From assembly GCA_024758765.1 (NCBI GenBank), contig CP101406.1, forward strand, positions 62,001-126,000: a DNA stretch of 64,000 nt. The letters run 5' to 3'. This stretch comes from Mycobacterium sp. SVM_VP21 (lineage in GTDB: Bacteria > Actinomycetota > Actinomycetes > Mycobacteriales > Mycobacteriaceae). Every line of letters starts with the position of its first letter. Positions within the stretch are counted from its first letter, which is position 1. The translations under genes were made by a program, and so were the position numbers. The notes below the pieces were generated by a model. It made no database searches. It had not been told where the DNA came from and saw nothing but the letters and a program-made list of their open reading frames with translations. This document shows positions 17,955 through 26,349 of this stretch, in pieces.

Positions 17955-18761
17955 CTAGCCGATCTGGTCGCCGATCTCGTTGGCCGCCTCGACCAGCACA
18001 GCTGCCACCGCCCGGTACTGCGAACTGCTCAGACGGTGAACGGGCGCTGCGGCATTGAGCGCCAGCAGCACGCCCGGCGCACGCGTGGGAATCGGCACCG
18101 CGACCGAGGCAACGCCGTCCTCACTTCCCTCCCGGTTCACCGCGTAGCCCTGCCGTCGAATCCGACCGAGCTCGCGTTGCAGCTCCGTGCGGGTGCTCAC
18201 CGAATATTTCGTCACACGCTGCAGCTCTTCGTCGGGATACAGCCGGGCGATGTCGGCATCAGACAGGCGCGCCAGTAACGCCTTGCCGGTCGATGTGCAG
18301 TGCGCAGGCATGGCGCGTCCCAGGCGTGAGGCGACCCGCACCGCGGCCTGCGCCTCGGCGGCTGCGATGAAGCGAACGGTGGCGCCCTCAAGTACGCCCA
18401 GATGCACCGACTCGTTGAGGCGGTCGCTGAGACGCAGCAGCACCGGCTTTGCCGCACCCTCGATATCGATGCGGTTGAACACCGAAAACGCCACGCTCAT
18501 CAGCGCCGGTCCCGGGTGATACGCCTTGGACGCCGGATCCTGGCGCACGAAGCCCCGATACTGCAGCATCGCCAACAGACGGTGAGCGGTGGAGGATGCG
18601 ACGCCCAAGTGATTCGCCGCGTCGGTCAAACGGATCTGCGGCTGCTCCCCCAGTAACAGCAGAAGCTTCAGCGCCCTATCCACCGATCCGATCGGATACT
18701 GCGGCACACCCCGATCCAGGGCCGCGTCGCCGGGTGGCCAAATAGGCTCGTTGTTCTGCAT
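17955..18761 (-). CDS. IclR-family regulator of the aromatic operon
   Basis: This is a 268-aa IclR protein with winged HTH (LTDAANHLGVASSTAHRLLAMLQ) after a short N-terminal arm, followed by the IclR effector domain (AHCTSTGKALLA, then YAVNREGSEDGVASVAVPI). It is divergent from the dioxygenase operon with a 121-bp gap, which is the usual place for a pathway-specific IclR regulator of protocatechuate or phthalate genes. A TTG at 18779 would add six residues. ATG at 18761 is preferred because TAGTGT lies seven bases upstream, the leaderless pattern. Confidence 0.85.
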   Translation of the reverse strand: MQNNEPIWPPGDAALDRGVPQYPIGSVDRALKLLLLLGEQPQIRLTDAANHLGVASSTAHRLLAMLQYRGFVRQDPASKAYHPGPALMSVAFSVFNRIDIEGAAKPVLLRLSDRLNESVHLGVLEGATVRFIAAAEAQAAVRVASRLGRAMPAHCTSTGKALLARLSDADIARLYPDEELQRVTKYSVSTRTELQRELGRIRRQGYAVNREGSEDGVASVAVPIPTRAPGVLLALNAAAPVHRLSSSQYRAVAAVLVEAANEIGDQIG

Positions 18762-18774
18762 ACCAGAGACACTA
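18756..18774 (-). promoter_or_regulatory. IclR gene start with operator copy A and leaderless -10 box
   Basis: CTGCATACCAGA (18756-18767) covers the IclR start codon. On the minus strand TAGTGT (18769-18774) is seven bases before that ATG. The same 12-mer recurs upstream of the dioxygenase gene. Inside it TCTG/CAGA form a small inverted repeat, as expected for an IclR operator. Confidence 0.55.
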
Positions 18775-18838
18775 CTCAACGTTGTTGACCTTTGAGCCCT
18801 GATCCTGGCAGAGTTTTTTCACGCCCCGGGGATTTTCT

Positions 18839-18856
18839 CTGCATACCAGATATCGT
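18839..18856 (+). promoter_or_regulatory. Dioxygenase promoter with operator copy B
   Basis: The exact 12-mer CTGCATACCAGA recurs at 18839-18850, followed directly by TATCGT (18851-18856), a -10 candidate 26 bp before the dioxygenase ATG. A bound regulator would sit in the spacer of this promoter. Confidence 0.55.
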
Positions 18857-18882
18857 GGGCCTTCAAGACTGGAGACGCATCG

Positions 18883-20310
18883 ATGAGTGATCACCGGCAT
18901 GTCCTCGATGAGGTCCGGCGGGGAATGATCCCAGCGCACATCTACAACGACGCCGAAATATTCGAACTCGAGAAGGAGCGGCTCTTCCGTCGCGCCTGGA
19001 TGTTCGTCGCGCATGAGTCGGAGATCCCCCAAGACGGCGACTACGTCGTGCGACGCCTGCTCAACGATTCCTTCATCATTGCGCGGGACTCCAAGGGCGA
19101 CGTGCGGGCCATGTTCAACATGTGCCTGCATCGCGGGATGCAGATCTGTCGCGCCGAGATGGGCAATGCCTCCAATTTCCGGTGCCCCTACCACGGCTGG
19201 TCGTATCGCAACGACGGGCGCATCACCGGCCTGCCGTTCCACCAAGAGGCCTATGGCGGCGAGGCCGGATTTTCCAAGCGAGGCCAGACGCTCTTGCCGG
19301 CACCGAGCCTCGCCAGTTACAACGGTCTGATCTTCATCAGCCTCGACCCGCAGGCTCCCCCGCTCGACGAGTTTCTTGGCGACTTCAAGTTCTATCTCGA
19401 CTTCTACACCAAGCAGAGCCGCAGCGGTCTTGAGGTGCGCGGCCCGCAACGGTGGCGTATCAAAGCGAATTGGAAGATCGGCGTCGAGAACTTCGCCGGG
19501 GACATGTATCACACCCCGCATACCCACGCCTCTGTCGTTGATATCGGGCTGTTTCGTGAACCGAAGGCGCAGAAGCGCAAAGACGGTGCGACGTACTGGG
19601 CGACTTGCGGCGGCGGTACGACCTACAAGCTGCCGCCCGGCAACTTTGAGGAACGGATGCGCTACGTCGGCTACCCCGACGACATGGTGGGGCGAATCAG
19701 GGACGTGTGGTCCGCCGACCACCAGCGCATGGTCGCCGACGACGGCTTCATGATCTCGGCGGCATCGTGCTTTCCCAACATGAGCCTGGTTCACAACTGG
19801 CCGAAGATTCAAGACAGCGAAGATGTGTTGCCGTTCATATCGATTCGCACCTGGCAGCCGATCAGTGCGAACGAAACCGAGGTGTACTCGTGGTTCGCGG
19901 TCGACGCGGCCGCCCCCGAGCAGTTCAAGAAGGACTCCTACAAGGCCTACCTGATGTGCTTTGGCTCCACGGGCATGTTCGAACAGGATGACGTGGAGAA
20001 CTGGGTGTCGCTGACCAACACCGCTGCCGGCTCCATGGCCCGTCAACTGTTGCTCAACGGACGGATGGGCCTGCTCGCTGACGACAGCCCAGTGGTCGAC
20101 GCGTTGCCACCGGAGCTGTTCCATGGCCCAGGCACCGCTCAAGTCGGCTACAACGAGAACAATCAGCGGGCGATCCTTCGGATGTGGGCCGATCACCTCC
20201 AGATGGCTCCGGTAACGATGGATACCGCATCGATGGGCAAGCAGCGCGACGGAATCACCCCCCTTGTGCAGACCAACGGCACGTCGGCGTGCGAGGAGGC
20301 CCGGGTATGA
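18883..20310 (+). CDS. Rieske ring-hydroxylating dioxygenase, alpha subunit
   Basis: This is a 475-aa terminal oxygenase subunit. The Rieske [2Fe-2S] ligands are C81, H83, C101 and H104 (CLH then CPYH). The mononuclear iron site is D207, H210 and H215 in GDMYHTPHTH, with the bridging or third carboxylate near QDDVENW. It performs cis-dihydroxylation of an aromatic ring. Downstream dehydrogenase, decarboxylase and protocatechuate genes suggest a phthalate-type acid as substrate. It is the first gene of an eleven-gene operon, with no ferredoxin or reductase gene in the operon. Confidence 0.9.
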   Translation: MSDHRHVLDEVRRGMIPAHIYNDAEIFELEKERLFRRAWMFVAHESEIPQDGDYVVRRLLNDSFIIARDSKGDVRAMFNMCLHRGMQICRAEMGNASNFRCPYHGWSYRNDGRITGLPFHQEAYGGEAGFSKRGQTLLPAPSLASYNGLIFISLDPQAPPLDEFLGDFKFYLDFYTKQSRSGLEVRGPQRWRIKANWKIGVENFAGDMYHTPHTHASVVDIGLFREPKAQKRKDGATYWATCGGGTTYKLPPGNFEERMRYVGYPDDMVGRIRDVWSADHQRMVADDGFMISAASCFPNMSLVHNWPKIQDSEDVLPFISIRTWQPISANETEVYSWFAVDAAAPEQFKKDSYKAYLMCFGSTGMFEQDDVENWVSLTNTAAGSMARQLLLNGRMGLLADDSPVVDALPPELFHGPGTAQVGYNENNQRAILRMWADHLQMAPVTMDTASMGKQRDGITPLVQTNGTSACEEARV

Positions 20311-20933
20311 CATCCGCCGAGAAAAGTCAGCGGCCCGGGTTTGCCCGACCAAAAGACGCCGGCGGCCCGTGGGAACTGGCAGTTCTGGGTGACCATGCGC
20401 CCAAGAAGGTCCGTACCGCTAAGCCGTTGCCGTTCAACGACGCCCGACACCTACAGGCGCATCAGTTCTTGGTCGACGAGGCCTATCTGCTCGACGCACA
20501 GCAGTACACCGAATGGCTCGACACCCTCACCGAGGACATCCACTACTTCATGCCGGTGCGGGTGACCACCGCTTCTGGCGCTGGATTCGACACTTCGCCC
20601 GGCATGGCCCATTTCGACGAGAACAAGTACTCGTTGAACCGGCGCGTCGCGCGCTTTGCGACCGAGCACGCCTGGACCGAAGACCCGCCGTCACGGCTAC
20701 GCCATCACGTCACCAACGTCCGCACCTTTGCCTGCGACGATGATCAGCACCTGATCGTCGAGTCGGCCGAGCTGCTGTTCCGTAGCCGCGGCGATGTGAA
20801 CGAGGCGGCGTTCGTCTCCTGCGGCCGTGAAGACCTGCTGCGGCGCACAGATGGCCAATGGAAGTTGGCGCGGCGCACCATCTATGTCGACGAGTCGGTC
20901 CTGCGTATGCAGAACCTGGCGGTCTTCCTGTGA
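20307..20933 (+). CDS. Ring-hydroxylating dioxygenase, beta subunit
   Basis: This is a 208-aa small subunit of the SnoaL/NTF2-like fold (AHQFLVDEAYLLDAQQYTEWLDTLTEDIHYFMPV, then SRLRHHVTNVR). It gives structure to the alpha3beta3 terminal oxygenase and carries no cofactor. The ATG overlaps the alpha-subunit stop by 4 nt, so expression is stoichiometric. Residues 1-50 form a longer, basic N-terminal arm than in typical beta subunits. Confidence 0.9.
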   Translation: MTSAEKSQRPGFARPKDAGGPWELAVLGDHAPKKVRTAKPLPFNDARHLQAHQFLVDEAYLLDAQQYTEWLDTLTEDIHYFMPVRVTTASGAGFDTSPGMAHFDENKYSLNRRVARFATEHAWTEDPPSRLRHHVTNVRTFACDDDQHLIVESAELLFRSRGDVNEAAFVSCGREDLLRRTDGQWKLARRTIYVDESVLRMQNLAVFL

Positions 20934-21190
20934 GCGCACTCGACGACCTCATGGCCAATGCGGTCGGCGACGCCATAACCATCGCGAACGAATTCACCGA
21001 AGTGACGCTGCACCGGGTTGATACCCGCAACGGATCGCGGCTGCTGATCACCTCGCCGAAGTCGGGGCAATGGATCAGTCTCGACGCCCTGGAACTTGAA
21101 GCATTGACCTGGCAAAACGCCTACACTCTGGCGGCGATGGTCGGCAACATGCATCAACCGCTCCTCTCCGACGACAGTGACCTGCCGTGA
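20930..21190 (+). CDS. 86-aa protein of unknown function in the dioxygenase operon
   Basis: This small soluble protein has no cysteine, so it is not a ferredoxin, and no Rossmann motif. Segments are RNGSRLLITSPKSGQWISL and DALELEALTWQN. I recall similar short actinobacterial proteins being auto-labelled dihydrodiol dehydrogenase, which they are too small to be. The GTG start overlaps the beta-subunit stop by 4 nt and its own stop overlaps the next start by 4 nt, so it is made with the oxygenase. An assembly or accessory role is inference. Confidence 0.75.
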   Translation: MSALDDLMANAVGDAITIANEFTEVTLHRVDTRNGSRLLITSPKSGQWISLDALELEALTWQNAYTLAAMVGNMHQPLLSDDSDLP

Positions 21191-21987
21191 CACGATGGCT
21201 GGACGGTAAGCGGGCGCTGGTCGTCGGCGCCGGCTCGGGCATCGGCCGAGCAGTCGTCGACGCCTATCTCGACGAGGGAGCCCAGGTCGCGGTGTTGGAA
21301 CGCGATCAGTCGAAATGCGCTGCGTTGGCAAGTCAATTGCCGGGAGTTCCAGTGACACAGGGAGATGCCACGACTGCCGAGGCGAACCAGCGCGCCGTCG
21401 CTACCGCCGTTGCGGCTTTCGGTGGCCTGGATACGCTGGTCAACTGCGTCGGGATTTTTGACTTCTACAAGGGCATCACCGATATCTCTGCCGAAGAGCT
21501 GGAGCCGGCGTTTGACGAGATGTTCAAGACGAACGTGCTGAGTCAGCTGCAGTCGGTGAAGGCCGCCATCCCGGCGCTGCAAGCCCAGGAGCGGTCGTCG
21601 ATCGTCCTCACCGAGTCTGCGTCGTCGTTCTATCCAGGCCGCGGCGGTGTGCTGTACGTGGCGTCGAAGTTCGCCGTACGCGGCCTGGTCAGCACTCTCG
21701 CCTACGAACTCGCCCCGCACATCCGGGTCAACGGCGTTGCACCGGGCGGAACGTTGAACACCGACCTGCGCGGCTTGCAGAACCTGTCGCTCGACCATAT
21801 CCGGCTGGACGACACCCCCAACCGGGCACGTGATCTCGCGGCACGCACCCCCCTCAATGTGGCGCTCACCCCGCAGGACCACGCCTGGAGCTACGTCTTC
21901 CTGGCATCAGACCGGTCCCGCGGTATCACGGCCGGGACTACACATCCCGACGGTGGGTTCGGAATGACGACCGGGGGTACCGCGTGA
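21187..21987 (+). CDS. SDR-family cis-dihydrodiol dehydrogenase
   Basis: This is a 266-aa short-chain dehydrogenase that would rearomatise the cis-dihydrodiol made by the dioxygenase using NAD. The cofactor motif is VVGAGSGIGRAV, the active-site Ser is in LTESASSFYPG, and YVASK holds the catalytic Tyr and Lys. Sequence style is that of the BphB/HcaB dihydrodiol dehydrogenases rather than beta-ketoacyl reductases. It starts at GTG 21187 in a 4-nt overlap with the small orphan gene. Confidence 0.85.
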   Translation: MTRWLDGKRALVVGAGSGIGRAVVDAYLDEGAQVAVLERDQSKCAALASQLPGVPVTQGDATTAEANQRAVATAVAAFGGLDTLVNCVGIFDFYKGITDISAEELEPAFDEMFKTNVLSQLQSVKAAIPALQAQERSSIVLTESASSFYPGRGGVLYVASKFAVRGLVSTLAYELAPHIRVNGVAPGGTLNTDLRGLQNLSLDHIRLDDTPNRARDLAARTPLNVALTPQDHAWSYVFLASDRSRGITAGTTHPDGGFGMTTGGTA

Positions 21988-22712
21988 CCGCCGACGATCT
22001 GGCGCCGCTGCGACTTGAGGTTGCGCAGGCCTGCCGAGTCGCTGCCGCCCGGGGTCTGGTGGACGGCATTCTCGGACACATCAGTGCCCAAGTCGACGAA
22101 CAACACCTACTCGTGCGGTGTCGCAGCGACTCAGACGACGGCGTGGCATTCACTCGCCCCGACGACATTCGGCTCATCCGCTTTGACGGAACACCGGGCA
22201 TGCCAGGTGAACTGGACGGATATCGGGTGCCCAACGAGCTGCCGATCCACGTCGAAACTCTGCTGGCTCATCCCGAACACCGGGCGGTGGCCCACCTGCA
22301 TCCCCCGGCCGTCGTGGCCGCCGACCTGGCGGGAATCACGATCGAGCCCATCTACGGGGCCTTCGACATCCCTGGTGCATGGCTCGCGCTCCGAGGCATC
22401 CCGGTGTACGCGCGGGCCGTGCTGATCCGCACCGCGGAACTCGGCAAAGAAATGGTTGCCGCCATGGCGGGCAAGCCGGTGGTGATCTGTCGCGGCCATG
22501 GAATCACCAGTGCAGCTGCCACGGTTCGCCAGGCTGTCCTGCAAGCGATCAGCCTGGACCAATTGGCTTCGATGTCACTGCGGGTCCACTGCGCGGGCGG
22601 CACCTGCAAGCCGATCGATGAGGCAGATTGGGCAGATCTGCCCGACCTCGGCCCCGCATTCACCGCGGACGCCGCCTGGCGCCATGAACTGGCCCGGCTG
22701 GAGCAGCGATGA
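21984..22712 (+). CDS. Class II aldolase/adducin-family protein, probable dihydroxyphthalate decarboxylase
   Basis: This is a 242-aa class II aldolase-fold protein. Zinc ligands are visible as H104 and H106 in HLHPP and a later His in CRGHG. In actinobacterial phthalate clusters a member of this family (PhtC/PadC) decarboxylates 3,4-dihydroxyphthalate to protocatechuate. Its place between the dihydrodiol dehydrogenase and protocatechuate dioxygenase genes supports exactly that step. It begins at GTG 21984 in a 4-nt overlap. Other family members are sugar-phosphate aldolases, but the context argues against that. Confidence 0.78.
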   Translation: MTADDLAPLRLEVAQACRVAAARGLVDGILGHISAQVDEQHLLVRCRSDSDDGVAFTRPDDIRLIRFDGTPGMPGELDGYRVPNELPIHVETLLAHPEHRAVAHLHPPAVVAADLAGITIEPIYGAFDIPGAWLALRGIPVYARAVLIRTAELGKEMVAAMAGKPVVICRGHGITSAAATVRQAVLQAISLDQLASMSLRVHCAGGTCKPIDEADWADLPDLGPAFTADAAWRHELARLEQR

Positions 22713-23458
22713 CCGGTCAGGGGAAGATCAGCGCCGAAATCGAGGCGATCCAGGACGATTACCGGCATGCGGGCCTCGAGGAAACCCAGCCCAGGCTCGA
22801 CTATCCGCCGTACCGCAGCAGCGTGCTTCGGCATCCCAAAAACGCCCTACTCCTGGCAGACCCAGAGGCCGCCGAACTGCAGGCACCCTGTTTCGGCCAG
22901 GACGACGTCGCCCTGCTGGACGCCGATCTGACGGCCCAGCACACGGGCACACCGATCGGTGAGCGCACCGTGGTGACCGGCCGGATCGTCGACCGCAATG
23001 GCAGGCCGGCACGCCGCCAACTCGTCGAGATCTGGCAGGCCAACGCCAGCGGACGCTACATCCACCAGGGGGATCAGCATTCCGCACCGTTGGACCCCAA
23101 TTTCACCGGAGCGGGGCGATGCCTCACCGACGACGACGGGTTCTACCGGTTCACAACGATCAAGCCCGGCCCCTACCCCTGGCGCAACCACCACAACGCC
23201 TGGCGGCCCGCGCACATCCACTTTTCCTTGTTCGGAACTGATTTCGCGCAGCGGATGATCACTCAGATGTACTTCCCCGGCGACCCGCTGTTCGCGTTGG
23301 ACCCGATCTATCAATCGATCACCGACCAGAAAGCCCGCGACCGGCTCGTCGCGGTCTACGACCACGACATCACCAGTCACGAATGGGCCACCGGATACCG
23401 GTGGGACATCGTGCTCACCGGCCCAGCCGCAACGCCGTTCGAGGATCACGATGACTGA
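22709..23458 (+). CDS. pcaH: Protocatechuate 3,4-dioxygenase, beta subunit
   Basis: This is a 249-aa intradiol dioxygenase subunit carrying the Fe(III) site. Tyr ligands lie in GRYIHQ and PGPYPWRN, and the His pair in AHIHFS. RPLRYPG-like N-terminal signature regions are present as PYRSSVLRHPKN. It opens the protocatechuate ring to 3-carboxy-cis,cis-muconate. It overlaps the decarboxylase gene by 4 nt and pcaG by 8 nt. Confidence 0.94.
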   Translation: MTGQGKISAEIEAIQDDYRHAGLEETQPRLDYPPYRSSVLRHPKNALLLADPEAAELQAPCFGQDDVALLDADLTAQHTGTPIGERTVVTGRIVDRNGRPARRQLVEIWQANASGRYIHQGDQHSAPLDPNFTGAGRCLTDDDGFYRFTTIKPGPYPWRNHHNAWRPAHIHFSLFGTDFAQRMITQMYFPGDPLFALDPIYQSITDQKARDRLVAVYDHDITSHEWATGYRWDIVLTGPAATPFEDHDD

Positions 23459-23999
23459 GCTGACGGCCACGCCCGGGCAGACCATCGGACCGTTCTTCGG
23501 CTATGCGTTGCCGTTCGAACACGGCAACGAGCTCGTACGCCCTGGCTCGACCGGTGCCATCGGGCTACACGGCACCGTCACCGATGGCGTCGGGGCGCCC
23601 GTTCCCGACGCGCTGTTGGAGATCTGGCAGGCCGATGCGGGCGGCGCCGTGCCAACGTCCAGTTCGCTTCGCCGCGACGGCGATACCTTCAGCGGGTGGG
23701 GACGCGCCGCGACAGATACCAATGGCCACTACAGCTTCACGACGGTGAAACCTGGTGCGCTCCACCAGTCGACACCATTCATCACCGTCGCCGTGTTTGC
23801 CCGCGGCCTGCTGAACCGGTTGTTCACCCGTGCCTATCTGCCCGGCGATCGCCTCCATGCAGATCGCTTGCTGAATTCCGTGCCGGCTGAGCGTCGCCAT
23901 ACCCTCATCGCGGTGCCCGACGAGGGTGGCTTTCGGTTCGACATCAGGCTGCAGGGCGCCGACGAGACGGTATTCCTGCGCTATCGGGGGCAACCATGA
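23451..23999 (+). CDS. pcaG: Protocatechuate 3,4-dioxygenase, alpha subunit
   Basis: This is a 182-aa alpha subunit beginning MTELTATPGQTIGPFFGYALPF, typical of PcaG. It resembles the beta subunit (LEIWQADAGG, then HYSFTTVKPGA) but lacks the full iron-ligand set, as is normal for alpha. It pairs with PcaH in the mixed oligomer. It overlaps pcaB by 4 nt. Confidence 0.93.
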   Translation: MTELTATPGQTIGPFFGYALPFEHGNELVRPGSTGAIGLHGTVTDGVGAPVPDALLEIWQADAGGAVPTSSSLRRDGDTFSGWGRAATDTNGHYSFTTVKPGALHQSTPFITVAVFARGLLNRLFTRAYLPGDRLHADRLLNSVPAERRHTLIAVPDEGGFRFDIRLQGADETVFLRYRGQP

Positions 24000-25195
24000 C
24001 CGACTTGTTGTGGCCCGGCGACCACCGGGCCGGGCCGATCTTCAGCGACGCGGCGTACCTGGCTGCGATGCTGCGGGTCGAAAGTGCCTGGCTCGATGTG
24101 CTTGTCGACGCCGGTACCGCGCCGGCCTCGGCGCGGACCGACCTGGCAAGGACGATCTCGGCAGCGGACATGGAGGCGGTGGCCGTGGCTGCCGAGATCA
24201 CCGGCAACCCGGTGCCGGGCCTGCTCGAGTTACTCCGCGAACGCACCGGTGGCGAACCGGCACGCTGGCTACATCGCGGTCTAACCAGCCAGGACGTCGT
24301 CGACACCGCGCTGATGCTCTGCCTGCGAGACGCATTGGATCGGGTTCGCCACGAGCTCAGCACCCAAGTACGCACCCTGGCCGCGCTGGCCGCGACCTAC
24401 CGTGACAGCCCCATGCTTGCCCGCACCTTGACGCAGCCCGCGTTGCCCACCACAGTCGGCATGAAGTTTGCCAACTGGCTGACCGGACTTTTGGACGGCG
24501 CCGACTGTGTCGCCGTACTACCGCGGCTTTCGGTGCAGGTCGGCGGCGCCGCGGGAACTCTGGCCGCTGCCACCGAGTTAGCCGGTTCACCCACCGATGC
24601 CATGAGCCTGTCCGGACGATTGGCCGCAACCCTTGGCCTTGCTGACGGCCCGCCGTGGCACACCACTCGCTCAGTCATCACCCGCGCCGGCGACGCACTG
24701 GTGACATGTTGCGACGCCTGGTCCCACATCGCCAATGACGTTGCGATGAGCAGTAGGCCCGAGATCGCTGAATTGGCCGAGGGCCGCGGCGGCGGTTCGT
24801 CGACGATGCCGCACAAGAACAATCCGGTGTTGTCCGTACTGATCCGCCGTGCTGGCTTGGTGGCACCGCCGCTGGCCGCCAGCTTGCACGCCGCGTCAGC
24901 GGGCAGCATCGATGAGCGTTCCGACGGCGGCTGGCATGCCGAATGGGCGGCCCTGCGGACCTTGTCCCGCTATACCGTCGTAGCTGCCGCGCAGACAACA
25001 GATCTGCTGGCTAATCTGGTCATCGACACCGATCGCGCCACGACGAATCTCGCCGCCGCGGGCGACCTGCTCGGTGAGCAGCGCGCGATGACCGAACTCA
25101 CCGGGAAAGCCACTCGGGGCGACTACACCGGGGCAGCAAGCCATCTCATCGATGCAGTGCTGCAGCGCGCGCACCACCACTTGGAGGCAACATGA
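23996..25195 (+). CDS. pcaB: 3-carboxy-cis,cis-muconate cycloisomerase
   Basis: This is a 399-aa member of the fumarase/aspartase superfamily. The signature loop GGGSSTMPHKNNPV is intact, as is LTSQDVVDTALML. It lactonises 3-carboxy-cis,cis-muconate to 4-carboxymuconolactone. PcaB proteins are usually somewhat longer, but all superfamily motifs are present. It sits between pcaG and pcaL with 4-nt overlaps on both sides. Confidence 0.93.
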   Translation: MTDLLWPGDHRAGPIFSDAAYLAAMLRVESAWLDVLVDAGTAPASARTDLARTISAADMEAVAVAAEITGNPVPGLLELLRERTGGEPARWLHRGLTSQDVVDTALMLCLRDALDRVRHELSTQVRTLAALAATYRDSPMLARTLTQPALPTTVGMKFANWLTGLLDGADCVAVLPRLSVQVGGAAGTLAAATELAGSPTDAMSLSGRLAATLGLADGPPWHTTRSVITRAGDALVTCCDAWSHIANDVAMSSRPEIAELAEGRGGGSSTMPHKNNPVLSVLIRRAGLVAPPLAASLHAASAGSIDERSDGGWHAEWAALRTLSRYTVVAAAQTTDLLANLVIDTDRATTNLAAAGDLLGEQRAMTELTGKATRGDYTGAASHLIDAVLQRAHHHLEAT

Positions 25196-26349
25196 GCGTG
25201 CCGCGGCTGGTCGGCACCGACTTCGGCGGCCCGCCGAACGCGGACCTGATCGTGCTCGGGCCATCGCTCGGGACCTCCGCAACCGCGCTGTGGGGCTTGG
25301 CCGCTGAACAGCTCGCCGAGCGGCTGCGCGTCGTCGCGTGGGACCTTCCCGGCCACGGTCGTAGTCCAGGAGCTCCCTTCCGGATGCCGGACCTGGCGGC
25401 AGGCGTGCTGGCCTTGGTTGACGAGATCGCACCGCGCGCGGCGTTCCATTACGCCGGCAATTCGATCGGTGGCGCGGTCGGCTTGCAGTTGCTGCTGGAT
25501 GCCCCCGAACGGGTGTCGAGTGCCACGCTGCAATGCACCGGCGCCGCCGTCGGCCGAACCGAGGACTGGGCGACACGTGCGGACACCGTGCGCACATCGG
25601 GCACCGGCGCGGTCGTCGAGGCTTCCCTGCAGCGCTGGTTCGCACCCGGTTTCATCGATCGAGCGCCGGAGCTGGTGGCGGCACTGGTTGATGCGTTGCG
25701 CGGCGCCGACGACGAATCGTATGCCCAAGCCTGCGAGGCACTGGCCGACTTCGATGTCACCGCACGACTCGGTCAGATCGCTGCACCGGTGTTGGCCATT
25801 GCCGGTTCCCATGATGGCGCTACTCCCCCGGAGCTGCTGGGGCGCATCGCTTCCGGTGTCCAACACGGCCGCCTGGTGGTGCTCGACGATGTCGGCCACC
25901 TTGCACCGGTCGAGGCCCCCAACGCGACGGTCAACCTCATTCTCTCCCATCTGATGGTGCCGGATCCGGTCTACACCTCGGGAATGTCGGTGCGCCGACA
26001 GGTCCTGGGCGACGAACACGTCGACCGCACGATCGCACGCACCACCGAGTTCACCGCCGACTTTCAAGACCTGATCACCCGTTACGCGTGGGGCAACATC
26101 TGGACCCGAGACGGCCTCGACCGACGCAGTCGCTCGATCGTCACCCTGACCGCCCTGGTGGCTCGGGGCCACCATGAGGAGCTGGCCATGCATCTGCGCG
26201 CGGCGCGCCGCAACGGCCTGTCCAACGACGAGATTAAAGAGGTGCTGTTGCAGACCGCCATCTATTGCGGTGTACCCGATGCCAATACCGCGTTCCGCAT
26301 CGCCGCACAGGTGCTGGCCGACCACGACAACTCAGAGGGCGAACGGTGA
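25192..26349 (+). CDS. pcaL: Fused 3-oxoadipate enol-lactonase / 4-carboxymuconolactone decarboxylase
   Basis: This is a 385-aa two-domain enzyme. Residues 1-260 are an alpha/beta hydrolase (PcaD) with nucleophile motif YAGNSIGG and a late catalytic His in DVGHLAPVEAP. Residues about 265-385 are the PcaC decarboxylase domain (WGNIWTRDGLDRRSRSIVTL, then GHHEELAMH). The natural PcaL fusion is typical of actinomycetes. Together the domains convert 4-carboxymuconolactone to 3-oxoadipate. Confidence 0.95.
   Translation: MSVPRLVGTDFGGPPNADLIVLGPSLGTSATALWGLAAEQLAERLRVVAWDLPGHGRSPGAPFRMPDLAAGVLALVDEIAPRAAFHYAGNSIGGAVGLQLLLDAPERVSSATLQCTGAAVGRTEDWATRADTVRTSGTGAVVEASLQRWFAPGFIDRAPELVAALVDALRGADDESYAQACEALADFDVTARLGQIAAPVLAIAGSHDGATPPELLGRIASGVQHGRLVVLDDVGHLAPVEAPNATVNLILSHLMVPDPVYTSGMSVRRQVLGDEHVDRTIARTTEFTADFQDLITRYAWGNIWTRDGLDRRSRSIVTLTALVARGHHEELAMHLRAARRNGLSNDEIKEVLLQTAIYCGVPDANTAFRIAAQVLADHDNSEGER

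Noticed and set aside
18772..20352. 526-codon minus-strand open frame
   Set aside because: Antisense of the dioxygenase alpha subunit, whose Rieske and iron motifs are clear.
20930..21190. Small gene as a Rieske-partner ferredoxin
   Set aside because: It contains no cysteine, so it cannot hold an Fe-S cluster.
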